Of a stretch of 64,000 bases of DNA, positions 34,600 to 42,906 are shown in pieces. The translations under genes and the position numbers were made by a program. Positions within the stretch are counted from its first letter, which is position 1. Each line of letters starts with the position of its first letter. A model generated the notes under the pieces. That model worked only from the letters and a program-made list of their open reading frames with translations. It had not been told where the DNA came from and searched no databases. This DNA is from Acidaminococcus intestini DSM 21505 (lineage in GTDB: Bacteria; Bacillota; Negativicutes; Acidaminococcales; Acidaminococcaceae): assembly GCF_000425045.1 (NCBI RefSeq), contig NZ_AULA01000005.1:42982-106981 (forward strand). Reading direction: 5' to 3'.

Positions 34600-36060
34600 A
34601 TGAAACGTACCCAGCAGATCCTACTAGTCGTCATCATGATGTTTGTCGCTGTATCAGGTGTCTACCGGTATCTGCCTTGCTTCAAGGAGGTTTTTATCTC
34701 TGGGAGGGAGCCTTATGAAAATTGTGCAGAAGCCGGAAGTGAACCCAAAGGCGCCATCGGTGAGGCCTCATCAAAACTTGTCGTCCTGCCAAGTCCGGAA
34801 ACCATCCGGAGCTCAGGTACAGGAGAGATTGCCGTGTCAAACCAAGTGACTACGCCCTACGGCGAAGCCCCCCATATCCTGAGCCATTTTCCCAAGGACC
34901 ATCCCAGTTCATTGAAACCGGTCCTGCGATGGGAAAAGGCGGATGATGCCGTAGTCTATGAGGTCCAGCTTGCTAAGGATGGAACTGTATTTCAGACTGA
35001 TGGCTATGTCTTTATTAACGGCTATCATGCCGTCCTTCCTGACGACTATGCGGCTGACCATTTTGAATTCCGGGTCCGCGCCCTTAATTTGGACCGTGTC
35101 CCGATGACTCCCTTTTCCGCGTGGGAAACGGTCTATGTAGATCCCCAAATGCCTTCCCTCCAGCGTCCTGTCCCGACCAACCGCTTCAATGAAGGCATAG
35201 GGACGACCCTTCTTTATCCTGTTTATAACTGGATTCCTGTCCACGGGGCCCGAAACTACGAAGTGGAGATTCTCAGCCGCTTGCCGGAGCGTCCAGATCA
35301 GCGGGCAGACGCGGCGATTACCCTAGGACGGGGCAAGGCGACTGGCTTTGATTGGTATGACGATACAAAGCGCGTGGCTTCTTATCCCCTTTATTGGCGG
35401 GTCCGCGCCCTTGATGACGAAGGTCAGCCCATTGGCGTATTTTCTGAGCCCCAGAAAATGGTAATAAATCCATCTGACCACTGGGAGGTTGCGACTTTGG
35501 GCGACAGTATTTACCATGGCGGCGGGAACCTTTCCTATTCACCGAGTGATTGGGAATACAGCTTCCAGCACTATTTGAAGTTTGATTCCATTAACCTGGC
35601 CCAAAGCGGGGATACGAGCGGGGCCACCTTGGCCCGCTTTGATGATGATGTCCTGCCTTTCCATCCCCACTATCTCATCATCATGACGGGAACCAACAGT
35701 CTGCGGGCTGGCGTGGATCCAGATGATGTCATTTCCGACCTTGCCGCCATCAAGGAAAAATGTGAACAAAACGGGATCTGCCCAATTTTTATGACCTTGC
35801 CACCAATCAATCCCCAGAATATTGCCCGGGCCTTCAATGAACCGACGGCTGAGGATTGGAAGGAGCGCTTTGCTGCTGTCAATGCTTATATCAGGACCCA
35901 GATCCATATCGATCTTGCGGGAAAAATCCCCGAAGGGGTGGACCTTCCGACGGAACTCGGCCTTGATGGCATTCATCTCGATCCGCCCGGTAAGAAACTG
36001 ATGGCAGAAGCGGTCAACGAGCAGTGGGAAAAGGTTCTGGCCCAATTTGCGGAAAAATAG
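34600..36060 (+). CDS. Secreted or membrane-anchored SGNH/GDSL hydrolase with two Ig/FN3-like repeats
   Basis: A 486-residue protein. A hydrophobic N-terminal segment (ILLVVIMMFVAVSGVY) is a signal or anchor. Two fibronectin-like beta modules follow (around residues 95-185 and 200-290; each ends with RVRALNLD or RVRALDDE). The C-terminal SGNH domain shows block I TLGDSIYHGGG (Ser nucleophile), IIMTGTNS (block III) and LDGIHLDPPGK (block V Asp-His). Probably an esterase or acetyl-hydrolase acting on polysaccharide or peptidoglycan outside the cell. The ribosome binding site is weak. No partner genes identify a substrate. Confidence 0.8.
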   Translation: MKRTQQILLVVIMMFVAVSGVYRYLPCFKEVFISGREPYENCAEAGSEPKGAIGEASSKLVVLPSPETIRSSGTGEIAVSNQVTTPYGEAPHILSHFPKDHPSSLKPVLRWEKADDAVVYEVQLAKDGTVFQTDGYVFINGYHAVLPDDYAADHFEFRVRALNLDRVPMTPFSAWETVYVDPQMPSLQRPVPTNRFNEGIGTTLLYPVYNWIPVHGARNYEVEILSRLPERPDQRADAAITLGRGKATGFDWYDDTKRVASYPLYWRVRALDDEGQPIGVFSEPQKMVINPSDHWEVATLGDSIYHGGGNLSYSPSDWEYSFQHYLKFDSINLAQSGDTSGATLARFDDDVLPFHPHYLIIMTGTNSLRAGVDPDDVISDLAAIKEKCEQNGICPIFMTLPPINPQNIARAFNEPTAEDWKERFAAVNAYIRTQIHIDLAGKIPEGVDLPTELGLDGIHLDPPGKKLMAEAVNEQWEKVLAQFAEK

Positions 36061-36186
36061 TCGCTGGAGGTGCATTGGCTGGGGATTTCCCACATAGGGA
36101 AATGATACTGATTGTTTATACTATTTTATGATTTTTTCTGTTTGTACCCACTTATTCATGAAACTTTCATTTTCTTTTTTTATAAT

Positions 36187-36376
36187 AAGCCCTAGAGGAA
36201 GGCAAGAAAGCAGGGTGACTCCAGACCCTGCAGCATGGATCCGTTGGTGACTCCTCTCCGGCGTTTCTTTTCTTGTCATGCAAGCCTCTATTTTTCCCCA
36301 GGTAGTCCAGAGCTTCCCCGCTCGGATTACCATCCCCATATCCGGAGTCCCCATGTTGGGGGCTCATTTTTTTTTG
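36187..36376 (+). ncRNA. Candidate small RNA or attenuator leader
   Basis: Starts after TATAAT at 36181-36186. Hairpins: GCAGGGT/ACCCTGC (about 36210-36232), CTCGGAT/ATCCGGAG with a bulged C (about 36320-36347) and the terminator AGTCCCC/GGGGGCT (36346-36364) then a long T run. The last two structures share bases 36346-36347, so they may compete. I could not match it to a known RNA class. It could be an independent transcript of about 180 bases or the leader of the regulator gene. Confidence 0.4.
36346..36376 (+). terminator. Terminator upstream of the response regulator
   Basis: AGTCCCC (36346-36352) pairs with GGGGGCT (36358-36364) across an ATGTT loop (one T-G pair), followed closely by a run of nine or more T. 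Confidence 0.8.
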
Positions 36377-36385
36377 ATGGTTTAT

Positions 36386-36399
36386 ATCATCGCGATGAT
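36386..36399. promoter_or_regulatory. Perfect 14-bp palindrome, candidate operator
   Basis: ATCATCGCGATGAT is an exact inverted repeat, 112 bases before the response regulator start and next to its likely promoter. A regulator dimer site is possible; the owner is unknown. Confidence 0.35.
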
Positions 36400-36510
36400 T
36401 TTCATTCTTTTTTCACGAAAAAGGTGTAAAATAAGACGTCACTCAAGTGGTTTATCCCATCATAACAGATTTCTTTTTGCAGGTTTCCTATATCGGAAAG
36501 GAGGAATTCC

Positions 36511-37185
36511 ATGAAAATCCTCGTTGTAGAAGATGAACCTTCCTTAAACCAGATTATTGCCAAGAGGCTCAAGATCGAAGGCTACTCCGTCGATCAAGCA
36601 GAAAATGGCCGTGATGCCTTGGAGTTTGTGGCGCTGGCCGAATACGACCTGCTCATCGTGGACATCCTTATGCCCGAAATGGATGGTCTGACCCTTGTCC
36701 ACACGCTGCGGGAAAAGAATGTGACCGTACCGGTTCTTTTCCTTACGGCCCTTGATGGGACGGAAGATAAGGTCAAGGGCCTTGATGCCGGAGGGGATGA
36801 TTATTTGGTCAAACCCTTTGAATTTTCAGAGCTCCTTGCCCGGGTTCGGGCCCTCTTGCGCCGCTCTGGGGGGACGGCGGTGCCCAAGAATGAATTGCAG
36901 CTGTCCGATCTTGTCCTGTCGGAGAGTGCCCATACGGTTACCCGCGGCGGGAAGCCAATCGCGTTGACCCCCAAAGAATTTTCTGTGCTCGAATACCTGC
37001 TTCGGAACCAAGGGATTGTTCTGTCCCGGGATAAGATCCTGGAACATGCCTGGGATTTTTCCTATGAAGGAGCTTCTAACATGGTAGATGTATACATCAA
37101 GACCTTACGAAAGAAAATCGACCATGATTTTGAGCCTAAGCTCCTTCACACCGTACGAGGTGCCGGTTATGTCCTTAAGGAATAA
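36511..37185 (+). CDS. OmpR/PhoB-family response regulator
   Basis: A 224-residue regulator. The receiver domain has the acidic pair (VVEDEPSLN) and phospho-acceptor Asp in LLIVDILMPEMDG with the Lys in LVKPFEFSELLARVRALLRR. The C-terminal winged helix (LTPKEFSVLEYLLRNQGIVLSRDKILEHAWDF) binds DNA. ATG 36511 has GGAAAGGAGG. It overlaps the kinase gene by 17 bases, so the two are a coupled pair. Confidence 0.95.
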   Translation: MKILVVEDEPSLNQIIAKRLKIEGYSVDQAENGRDALEFVALAEYDLLIVDILMPEMDGLTLVHTLREKNVTVPVLFLTALDGTEDKVKGLDAGGDDYLVKPFEFSELLARVRALLRRSGGTAVPKNELQLSDLVLSESAHTVTRGGKPIALTPKEFSVLEYLLRNQGIVLSRDKILEHAWDFSYEGASNMVDVYIKTLRKKIDHDFEPKLLHTVRGAGYVLKE

Positions 37186-38632
37186 GCTGGTTTCCTTTTC
37201 TGCTTCTGTCATGCATTTTTTGAAGGATATGCCCGTTTCCATCAAGGTCACGGCCTACTATACCCTGTTTTTGGGGTTATTGCTTCTGCTTGTGACCATG
37301 AGCGGGTTTCAAATGGCTAAGTACCTTGAAATCAAGGAAATGGACAAAGTGCTCCTAGAGGTGACGGTCCGGGCCTCGCGCAACGAAAAAGCTTTTGATG
37401 TCTATGATCGAAATGTCTATCTTTCCATCCACAATCATGAAGATAAGATTGTCTACGGCGGCATGCCGGAAGGGTTTCCTCAGGAGCGCCCCCATTTTGG
37501 GGAAGGCCCCCAATCTATTAAGGTTGGAGGTGTGGAATACCGCTATGTGGATATTCCAGTTCGGCCTCCGCGGGAGCTGCGGGGTGATAGGACGGATACT
37601 TCCTTGACGGGCATGGGGCTTGATCTCCAGCAGCCGCGTCAGGGACCGTTTGTGTCGGGAGAAAAATATGGACATCATCTGTGGGTTCGGGGCATTATGT
37701 CCGGGGAAGCTGCTTCCAGCAGATGGCGGACCCTGATTGTGACCTATCTGGTGTTCTTTCCTCTCTTTTTGATTCTTGTTATCGTCGGGGGCTACCGGAT
37801 TGTCCGCCGTTCTTTTGCACCTGTGGCCTCCATGAGCAAGGCAGCCCGGGCCATTGGGGAAACGGGGGACCTATCCCAGCGGCTTCCCGTTGGCGAAGGA
37901 AGTGATGAAATCCATCAGATGGGACGCACCATGAACCACATGCTTGATCAGATTGAGGATCTCATGGGCCGTGAAAAACGCTTCACCTCCGATGTTTCCC
38001 ATGAGCTCAGGACGCCCATTGCTGTCATTATGGCAGAAAGTGAATTCGGTAAGGATTACGCGGAAAACGTAGAAGAAGCGAAAAAGGAAATGGGCAGGAT
38101 CTTTGACCAGGCCCGTCACATGAACCGCATGATTGGGCAGCTCCTCGAACTGACCCGACTCGGCAACAAGCGGTCTGTTCCCCTCTCGCCCCTTGATATC
38201 TCAGCCTATGTGGCAGATATCGTAACGGACTACCAGAAACTTCCGGAAAGCAGGGACATTACGTGGGATATCCAGATTGAACCGAATATTACGGTGCCTA
38301 CGGATCAATCACTTTTCATGAGGATCTTTATCAATTATCTGGATAATGCCATGAAGTTTACCCGTTCGCGGGTTAAGGTCTGCCTATATGGAAAGGGAAA
38401 CGAGGTCTATTTGACCGTATCCGATGATGGGGCGGGGATGGATGAATCCACCTTGAAAAAGATCTGGGACCGTCTCTATCAAGCGGACGCGTCGCGCAGC
38501 CGGAAGTTGAATGCTGGATTGGGGCTTGGCTTATCCTTTGTGGCTGCGGCGGCAAAGCTCCTGGACTGCCGGGCCTATGCTGAAAGCACGCCTGGTGTGG
38601 GAAGCACCTTTTATCTTGTTTTTAAGAGATAG
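37169..38632 (+). CDS. Sensor histidine kinase (two transmembrane helices)
   Basis: A 487-residue kinase. I chose ATG 37169 (MSLRNKLVSFSAS, CGAGGTG upstream) over the longer frame from 37088. Helices at about residues 30-50 and 190-215 bracket a periplasmic sensor domain (about 50-185). HAMP follows, then the H-box FTSDVSHELRTPIAVI and ATPase boxes NYLDNAMKFTRS, SDDGAGMD and LGLGLSFVAAAAKLL. It would phosphorylate the adjoining regulator. The signal is unknown; no transporter or target gene is adjacent. Confidence 0.93.
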   Translation: MSLRNKLVSFSASVMHFLKDMPVSIKVTAYYTLFLGLLLLLVTMSGFQMAKYLEIKEMDKVLLEVTVRASRNEKAFDVYDRNVYLSIHNHEDKIVYGGMPEGFPQERPHFGEGPQSIKVGGVEYRYVDIPVRPPRELRGDRTDTSLTGMGLDLQQPRQGPFVSGEKYGHHLWVRGIMSGEAASSRWRTLIVTYLVFFPLFLILVIVGGYRIVRRSFAPVASMSKAARAIGETGDLSQRLPVGEGSDEIHQMGRTMNHMLDQIEDLMGREKRFTSDVSHELRTPIAVIMAESEFGKDYAENVEEAKKEMGRIFDQARHMNRMIGQLLELTRLGNKRSVPLSPLDISAYVADIVTDYQKLPESRDITWDIQIEPNITVPTDQSLFMRIFINYLDNAMKFTRSRVKVCLYGKGNEVYLTVSDDGAGMDESTLKKIWDRLYQADASRSRKLNAGLGLGLSFVAAAAKLLDCRAYAESTPGVGSTFYLVFKR

Positions 38633-38638
38633 GGCAGT

Positions 38639-38679
38639 AAAAAAGACTGTACAGGAAGGATCCTGTGCAGTCTTTTTGG
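38639..38679 (+). terminator. Bidirectional terminator between kinase and AmrS genes
   Basis: AAAAAGACTGTACAGGA (38640-38656) pairs with TCCTGTGCAGTCTTTTT (38661-38677) with one G-T pair and an AGGA loop. A and T runs at opposite ends serve both convergent genes. Confidence 0.88.
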
Positions 38680-38691
38680 TTTTGGGGACGG

Positions 38692-39525
38692 CTATACATT
38701 TCCTAGGTGGACCCATGTGAGGTATTGTTTGGCCTCACGGGAAAGCGCCGCAAGACAGGATAGGGAGGTCTCTGGGCGGCAGGCGTGATAGCGGGGAAAA
38801 TAGCGGGTCAGATGAAGGGGAATTTCTGGGGAAAGGGAAGCAATCCATTGGGCTTCGTCTCGCATCTCAAGAAGACGATCGTTTAACCCGGGAACAATGA
38901 GGGTCGTCAGCTCCACATGGGTCCCGAAACGGACGGCTTGGACGATGTTTTCTTTCGTTTCCGCAAGGTTTCCTGAAAGGCTGCGGCAGCCTTTTTCAGT
39001 AAAGCATTTGAGGTCGATGTTCATGGCGTCTGTAAGGGGCAGCAGATCATGGAAGCGAGCGGGGGCGAGGCTGCCATTGGTAACAAGGACCGTTGCAAGG
39101 CCTGTTTCCTTGATGAGCCGAAAGGTATCCAGCACATATTCAATGTTTATGAGGGGTTCGTTATAGGTAAAAGCAAGGCCGATGCTGCCTGTTTCTTTAT
39201 GCATCTTTCCCGCAAGGGCAGCAAGTTTTTCCGGGGGAAGGACAAAGCGGGTGGCTTCCCTGCCATGTTGGGAAATTTCGTGATTCTGGCAGAACGGGCA
39301 GGCAAGATTGCAGCCAAAACTGCCGGCAGAAAGGATGTGCGTTCCCGGGTGGAAGTGATAGAGGGGTTTCTTCTCGATGGGGTCAAGGGCAAGACTGGTG
39401 AGCTTTCCATAGGACAGGCTTACCAGTCGTCCCTGTTGGTGCTGCCGTGCGCGGCAAAAGCCGATTTCACCGTCAGCAAGGCAGCAGTGATGATGACAAA
39501 GCAGGCAGGTCAGGATGGGAGACAT
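38692..39525 (-). CDS. amrS: AmmeMemoRadiSam system radical SAM enzyme AmrS
   Basis: A 277-residue radical SAM protein. The SAM cluster motif is GCNLACPFCQNHEIS and extra cysteines lie at the N-terminus (CLLCHHHCCLADGEIGFCRAR), typical of the AmrS family, relatives of pyruvate formate-lyase activases. Conserved AFTYNEPLI and VTNGSL stretches follow. ATG 39525 is nine bases after GGAGGT; GTGs at 39528 and 39534 are too close. Together with the fused MEMO/AMMECR1 gene upstream it forms the AmmeMemoRadiSam pair, a conserved system of unknown reaction. Confidence 0.88.
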   Translation of the reverse strand: MSPILTCLLCHHHCCLADGEIGFCRARQHQQGRLVSLSYGKLTSLALDPIEKKPLYHFHPGTHILSAGSFGCNLACPFCQNHEISQHGREATRFVLPPEKLAALAGKMHKETGSIGLAFTYNEPLINIEYVLDTFRLIKETGLATVLVTNGSLAPARFHDLLPLTDAMNIDLKCFTEKGCRSLSGNLAETKENIVQAVRFGTHVELTTLIVPGLNDRLLEMRDEAQWIASLSPEIPLHLTRYFPRYHACRPETSLSCLAALSREAKQYLTWVHLGNV

Positions 39526-39793
39526 CACGAACACACCTCCTTTGAAATGGCTCCTAAAGGCTCATATTTCATTTTTAAGGCGTGCAAAGAAGAAATATGA
39601 TAAATGGTTCGCATAAAAAGAAAAAAAGCTTATAAAGCATTTTGAGGGACGGCATAACAGAAAAATGCTTCTGAAAGATGGCCCCTTTTGTTCCGGGTCC
39701 TTAGGGGGTTCCTTTTGGAAAGCGGCGCACCCATTTGGAAAGGCGGGACGCGTAGGGAAAAAGGCTGGCTTCCCTTCCCTGAAGGATGGGAGC
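39526..39793 (-). other. Gap between the AmrS and MEMO-AMMECR1 genes
   Basis: 268 bases. On the minus strand it begins with a hairpin close to the MEMO gene stop (39755-39792), and contains an AAGCATTTT/AAAATGCTT inverted repeat around 39637-39669. No gene or clear promoter was seen. Confidence 0.4.
39755..39792 (-). terminator. Probable terminator after the MEMO-AMMECR1 gene
   Basis: On the minus strand GGCTCCCATCC pairs imperfectly with GGAAGGGAAGCC (one bulge, one mismatch), followed by CTTTTTC. Moderate support. Confidence 0.5.
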
Positions 39794-41188
39794 CTAGGCG
39801 TGGCGCGTCACTGTGAAGCGGTAGAGTAAGATCGGTTCATCGGCCCCGATGCCGCCTTTTTGACGGGCAATCTGGATTTGCTGGGACACACTTTCCACAC
39901 CGTCAAGATCGGGAAGGAGGAGCCCCCGCCGCGTTCCATCTAGACTTTCGGTGATGACGCCATAGCGTTTGGGGTCAAGGCTGGATTCATCTGCTATGCG
40001 TTCTGGGACGCCAAGAATATCGACGGAATAGACAAGGTCCGGCAGTTCCTCTTTGCGCACTGCCGGAAAGCGGGAATCGTGCAGGGCTGCGCTGATGCCA
40101 TTGGCTATGATTTCAAGGGCCGTGCTTTTCTTCGTCGGGGCAATGGTCCCAATGCAGCCCCTAAGATTTCCGTAAAGGTGGAGGGACACAAAAACGCCGT
40201 GACGGCTTCCTGTCAGTGCTTTTGGGAGATGCTCCGGCAAAGGCAGGGGACGCCCCGTTGTGACAATTGTTTCAACGCTTCTGCGGGCAAGGGTCACATA
40301 GGGGTCTTCTTGCTGCTTTTGGGTCTTTCGCTTTTCTGCAAGCTGCTGATGCAGGACTCCTGCCAGTTGGCGCTCGGGATTAGCCCCTGTGACGGAAAAG
40401 CTCACAACGCCGTAGCCGACACCAAAAATGTCCTCGTAGGAGTGGCACGTCGTGGAAACGGTAAGGCCATCCAAGGCGCCTGCCATGATCCAAAAAGAGT
40501 GGAGCCCGCATTCGGCGGCTTTCCTTGAAAAAGTGGGATCCATGGTGAGTAGGGAGACAAAATCCGCCTTTTCAAGAAAAGACAAGCAGTCCCTGTCCCA
40601 AAGGGGACCTTCAGGGGCATAGCCGTAAGGGCCATCTTCCCGGAGTTTGTGGGATAAATCCCCGCTGGCGATGAAAATGATCCGGCGTTTCAGGGAGGAC
40701 GCGGCTTCGGCGATGGTCTTTCCCAGAGCATAGTGGGCTTCCGGAGAAAGGCCGGATAGACCGATACGGACAATCTTGAGGGTATTTACATCGCCATGCT
40801 TTTGGTAAAAGTAAAGCGGCAGGAGGGTTCCATGATCAAGCTCTGGGTGACGAGTTCCCAGAAGCCCTGCTGCAAGGCCCTTATCCTCTGCCCTTTCACT
40901 GATTGCAGCCGCCAGGGCTTTGTCATAGCTTACCTTGATGCGTACCTGAGGGGCACCAAACTGTCCAAAGCTGCCTTCGGCCTCCGTTCCTGGGGAAATG
41001 GCAAAGTAGTCCACATAGGCATCAGCATGAGGACTTGTAATAACGAGTGTATCGGCATGAAGGGCCGCGGCTTCCGCCATGACCGCATCATAGGCGGCGC
41101 TCGTGCGGGCAATCTTCTTTTCTTCCCCTTTTCCAATTTCAGGGACAATGATGGGCGGATGGGGAACCGCGTAGGCTGCAAGGATCAT
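39794..41188 (-). CDS. AmmeMemoRadiSam MEMO-like dioxygenase fused to AMMECR1 domain
   Basis: A 464-residue fusion. Residues 1-265 are a MEMO/LigB-class extradiol-dioxygenase fold with metal-site histidines (VPHPPIIVPEIG, ITSPHADAYVDYF, DHGTLLPLYFYQ and ASGDLSHKLREDGPYG). Residues about 290-464 are an AMMECR1 domain with the hallmark LYGNLRGCIGTI. The start follows AAGGAAGGTG. In many other bacteria these are separate genes (AmrB and AmrA). With AmrS next door the three modules make a complete system. The substrate is not known. Confidence 0.9.
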   Translation of the reverse strand: MILAAYAVPHPPIIVPEIGKGEEKKIARTSAAYDAVMAEAAALHADTLVITSPHADAYVDYFAISPGTEAEGSFGQFGAPQVRIKVSYDKALAAAISERAEDKGLAAGLLGTRHPELDHGTLLPLYFYQKHGDVNTLKIVRIGLSGLSPEAHYALGKTIAEAASSLKRRIIFIASGDLSHKLREDGPYGYAPEGPLWDRDCLSFLEKADFVSLLTMDPTFSRKAAECGLHSFWIMAGALDGLTVSTTCHSYEDIFGVGYGVVSFSVTGANPERQLAGVLHQQLAEKRKTQKQQEDPYVTLARRSVETIVTTGRPLPLPEHLPKALTGSRHGVFVSLHLYGNLRGCIGTIAPTKKSTALEIIANGISAALHDSRFPAVRKEELPDLVYSVDILGVPERIADESSLDPKRYGVITESLDGTRRGLLLPDLDGVESVSQQIQIARQKGGIGADEPILLYRFTVTRHA

Positions 41189-41304
41189 GGAGTATCACCT
41201 TCCTTTTTCTTATGTTCCTGAAGGAGCTTTTTCCCATATTGTAGCATATTTTGAGGGGGTGACGGACCAAGGTGGGAATGGGGGTAAGAAAATGGTATAA
41301 AGCA

Positions 41305-41344
41305 TAAAAAAGCGGCAGGAAATATGTGAAGATTTCCTGCCGCG
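41305..41344 (-). terminator. Terminator of the Rnf-UDG operon
   Basis: On the minus strand GCGGCAGGAAAT (41343-41332) pairs with ATTTCCTGCCGC (41323-41312), followed by T6. It lies a few bases after the UDG stop codon and ends the long minus-strand operon. Confidence 0.92.
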
Positions 41345-41351
41345 TCTGATG

Positions 41352-41990
41352 TTACCCGCGCTTGCGGAAGCGGGCAAAGAGATTGACCGGATGGTCGGAA
41401 CAAAAGGGATAATCGGGAACGGATTCAAGGACTTTGGCTTTTGCCGCTTCAAGGTCATGGAAGACTTGCCACTTGGCGTCAATCTGGGCTTTTCCCGATA
41501 GGCGCAGGAGATAGGAGGGATGGAAGGTGGCAATGGCGTCAAAGCCTTGGTTTGTCCGGAACCATTGGCCTCGTTCCTTGGTGATGCGGGCCTCGGGACC
41601 TTTGAAGTATTTGAGGGCTACGCCGCCCAAGGCAATGATGACTTTGGGCGCAATAAGGCGCAGCTCCTCGTCAAGGATGCGATGGGCGCAGAAAGCGGCT
41701 TCTTCCGGCGTTGGTGTCCGGTTGTTCCTAGGCCGGCACTTAATGACGTTTGTTGTAAGGACATGGTCCCGTGTGATTTTGACGGACCAGAGCGCCTTAT
41801 CCAGGAGCTGTCCGCTGGGGCCGATAAGGGGACAGCCATAGTCATCCTCGACGCCGCCTGGTCCTTCGCCGACAATGACGAGGGGACTGTGGGGATCCCC
41901 AAACCAGCCAACCGGAGCAATACAGTCACCGCGCAGGGGACAGGCTGTACAATCTTCCATTTTTCTTTGGAGTATGTCCAGTTCTTCCAT
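41352..41990 (-). CDS. Uracil-DNA glycosylase, family 4 (Fe-S)
   Basis: A 212-residue type 4 UDG that would remove uracil from DNA. The Fe-S ligands start in CTACPLRGDC. The catalytic region is VGEGPGGVEDDYGCPLIGPSG and the minor-groove motif is FHPSYLLR. ATG 41990 is preceded by AGGAGG at good spacing. It is the last gene of the same minus-strand run as Rnf, 13 bases after the Gx gene; a repair gene in an Rnf operon is probably only co-transcribed. Confidence 0.92.
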   Translation of the reverse strand: MEELDILQRKMEDCTACPLRGDCIAPVGWFGDPHSPLVIVGEGPGGVEDDYGCPLIGPSGQLLDKALWSVKITRDHVLTTNVIKCRPRNNRTPTPEEAAFCAHRILDEELRLIAPKVIIALGGVALKYFKGPEARITKERGQWFRTNQGFDAIATFHPSYLLRLSGKAQIDAKWQVFHDLEAAKAKVLESVPDYPFCSDHPVNLFARFRKRG

Positions 41991-42003
41991 CCAAAAGACC
42001 TCC

Positions 42004-42537
42004 TTATTTACGCAGGCATTCGTTGGCTGGGACCCGTTTCAGGAAAATGCCCGCAACAAGTCCCGTAAAGATACCTGTGGGAATTCCAATGCCGATGAGA
42101 AAGGGCAGGTAGCTCACAAGGGCTGTGCTCTGCATGAGCACCATGGCCGCAAGGATTTGACCGCAGTTATGGGTGAAGGCACCGAGGACGCCAACGCCGA
42201 CGCTGGAAAACCAATCCTTCTGGACGGCAAGGGCCATGAAAAGAAAACTCAGGACAGCACCGGCAAGTCCAATGCTGAAGCCTGGGGAAAAAAGGCCGGT
42301 AAAAAGGAGGCCTGTCAAAAGGATCCTCGCTGCAAGAAAAAGGGCCGTCCGTTTCGTTCCGTAGAGGTAGAGGACGATGATGGTCACGGCATTGGCAAGG
42401 CCCAAATGGGCTCCCGGCAAAGGCAGCAGGTAGGCTACGGTTGATTCGGCAAATCGCAGGGCAATGGCGGCTGCCAAAAGGATCCCAAGCTGGGTCAGGT
42501 CGTGGGCGCTGAACCCCTTAGCGGAGGATGGCATCAT
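42004..42537 (-). CDS. Gx-transporter family membrane protein
   Basis: About 177 residues, four to six hydrophobic helices, of the family often annotated as Gx transporter or heptaprenyl diphosphate synthase component I. LPLPGAHLGLANAVTIIVLYLYG is the family signature. Start at ATG 42537 (AAGGAG upstream). It overlaps the NusG-domain gene by 20 bases. The pair is commonly next to Rnf and apbE in Firmicutes; a role in isoprenoid or flavin/quinone cofactor handling has been suggested but is not established. Confidence 0.82.
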   Translation of the reverse strand: MMPSSAKGFSAHDLTQLGILLAAAIALRFAESTVAYLLPLPGAHLGLANAVTIIVLYLYGTKRTALFLAARILLTGLLFTGLFSPGFSIGLAGAVLSFLFMALAVQKDWFSSVGVGVLGAFTHNCGQILAAMVLMQSTALVSYLPFLIGIGIPTGIFTGLVAGIFLKRVPANECLRK

Positions 42538-42895
42538 GTTCACGCTCCTTTGCAGCACTTTGGAGGGTCAGAAGCACCTTTTCCGGGACGCAGGCAATGG
42601 TCTCTCCCGGTTTCTGGATCCGGCCTTCCTTAATGCAGATTTTATCGGGGCAGGGTGATGATTCGACCCAAGCTCCATCCTTATTATAGACGATGACCAT
42701 CTGTCCGTCATCCACATCAATGGTCAGTTTCGTATCAGCCGTAACTTTTCCCAGATCCACGCGCTTGATGACGGCCCGATCCTTTTGGATGACCAGTTCT
42801 TTATGGGTTCCCTTCTGGGTCATATTGATGAAGAGGAAGCTGAGTACGGCTGCAAGAGCCATGACGGCAATGAGCCGTCCATCATTTTTGCGCAT
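42518..42895 (-). CDS. NusG domain II-containing membrane-anchored protein
   Basis: A 125-residue protein with an N-terminal helix (LIAVMALAAVLSFLFINMT) and an extracytoplasmic NusG-domain-II fold ending in the motif SSPCPDKICIKEGRIQKPGETIACVPEKVLL, where paired cysteines could form a disulfide or bind a cluster. Always seen near rnf, apbE and Gx genes. Function unknown; it may assist Rnf assembly or flavinylation outside the membrane. Confidence 0.82.
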   Translation of the reverse strand: MRKNDGRLIAVMALAAVLSFLFINMTQKGTHKELVIQKDRAVIKRVDLGKVTADTKLTIDVDDGQMVIVYNKDGAWVESSPCPDKICIKEGRIQKPGETIACVPEKVLLTLQSAAKEREHDAILR

Positions 42896-42906
42896 GAAAA
42901 CCTCCT

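Larger units (their letters stand above)
36061..36510 (+). other. Intergenic region with a structured RNA before the two-component system
   Basis: 450 bases without a coding gene. It holds a TATAAT (36181-36186), a folded stretch ending in a terminator (36187-36376), and a perfect palindrome (36386-36399). A second, weaker -10-like TAAAAT at about 36427-36432 may start the response-regulator mRNA. Confidence 0.5.

Noticed and set aside
34643..34849. Small ORF in another frame with a strong GGGAGGGAG before an ATG at 34715
   Set aside because: It overlaps the SGNH hydrolase gene in a different frame and its product has no recognisable features.
36187..36376. 6S RNA, SRP RNA or T-box assignment of the structured RNA
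   Set aside because: The 5' and 3' ends do not form the long closing helix of 6S, no GGAA-loop of SRP RNA was seen, and no T-box sequence is present.
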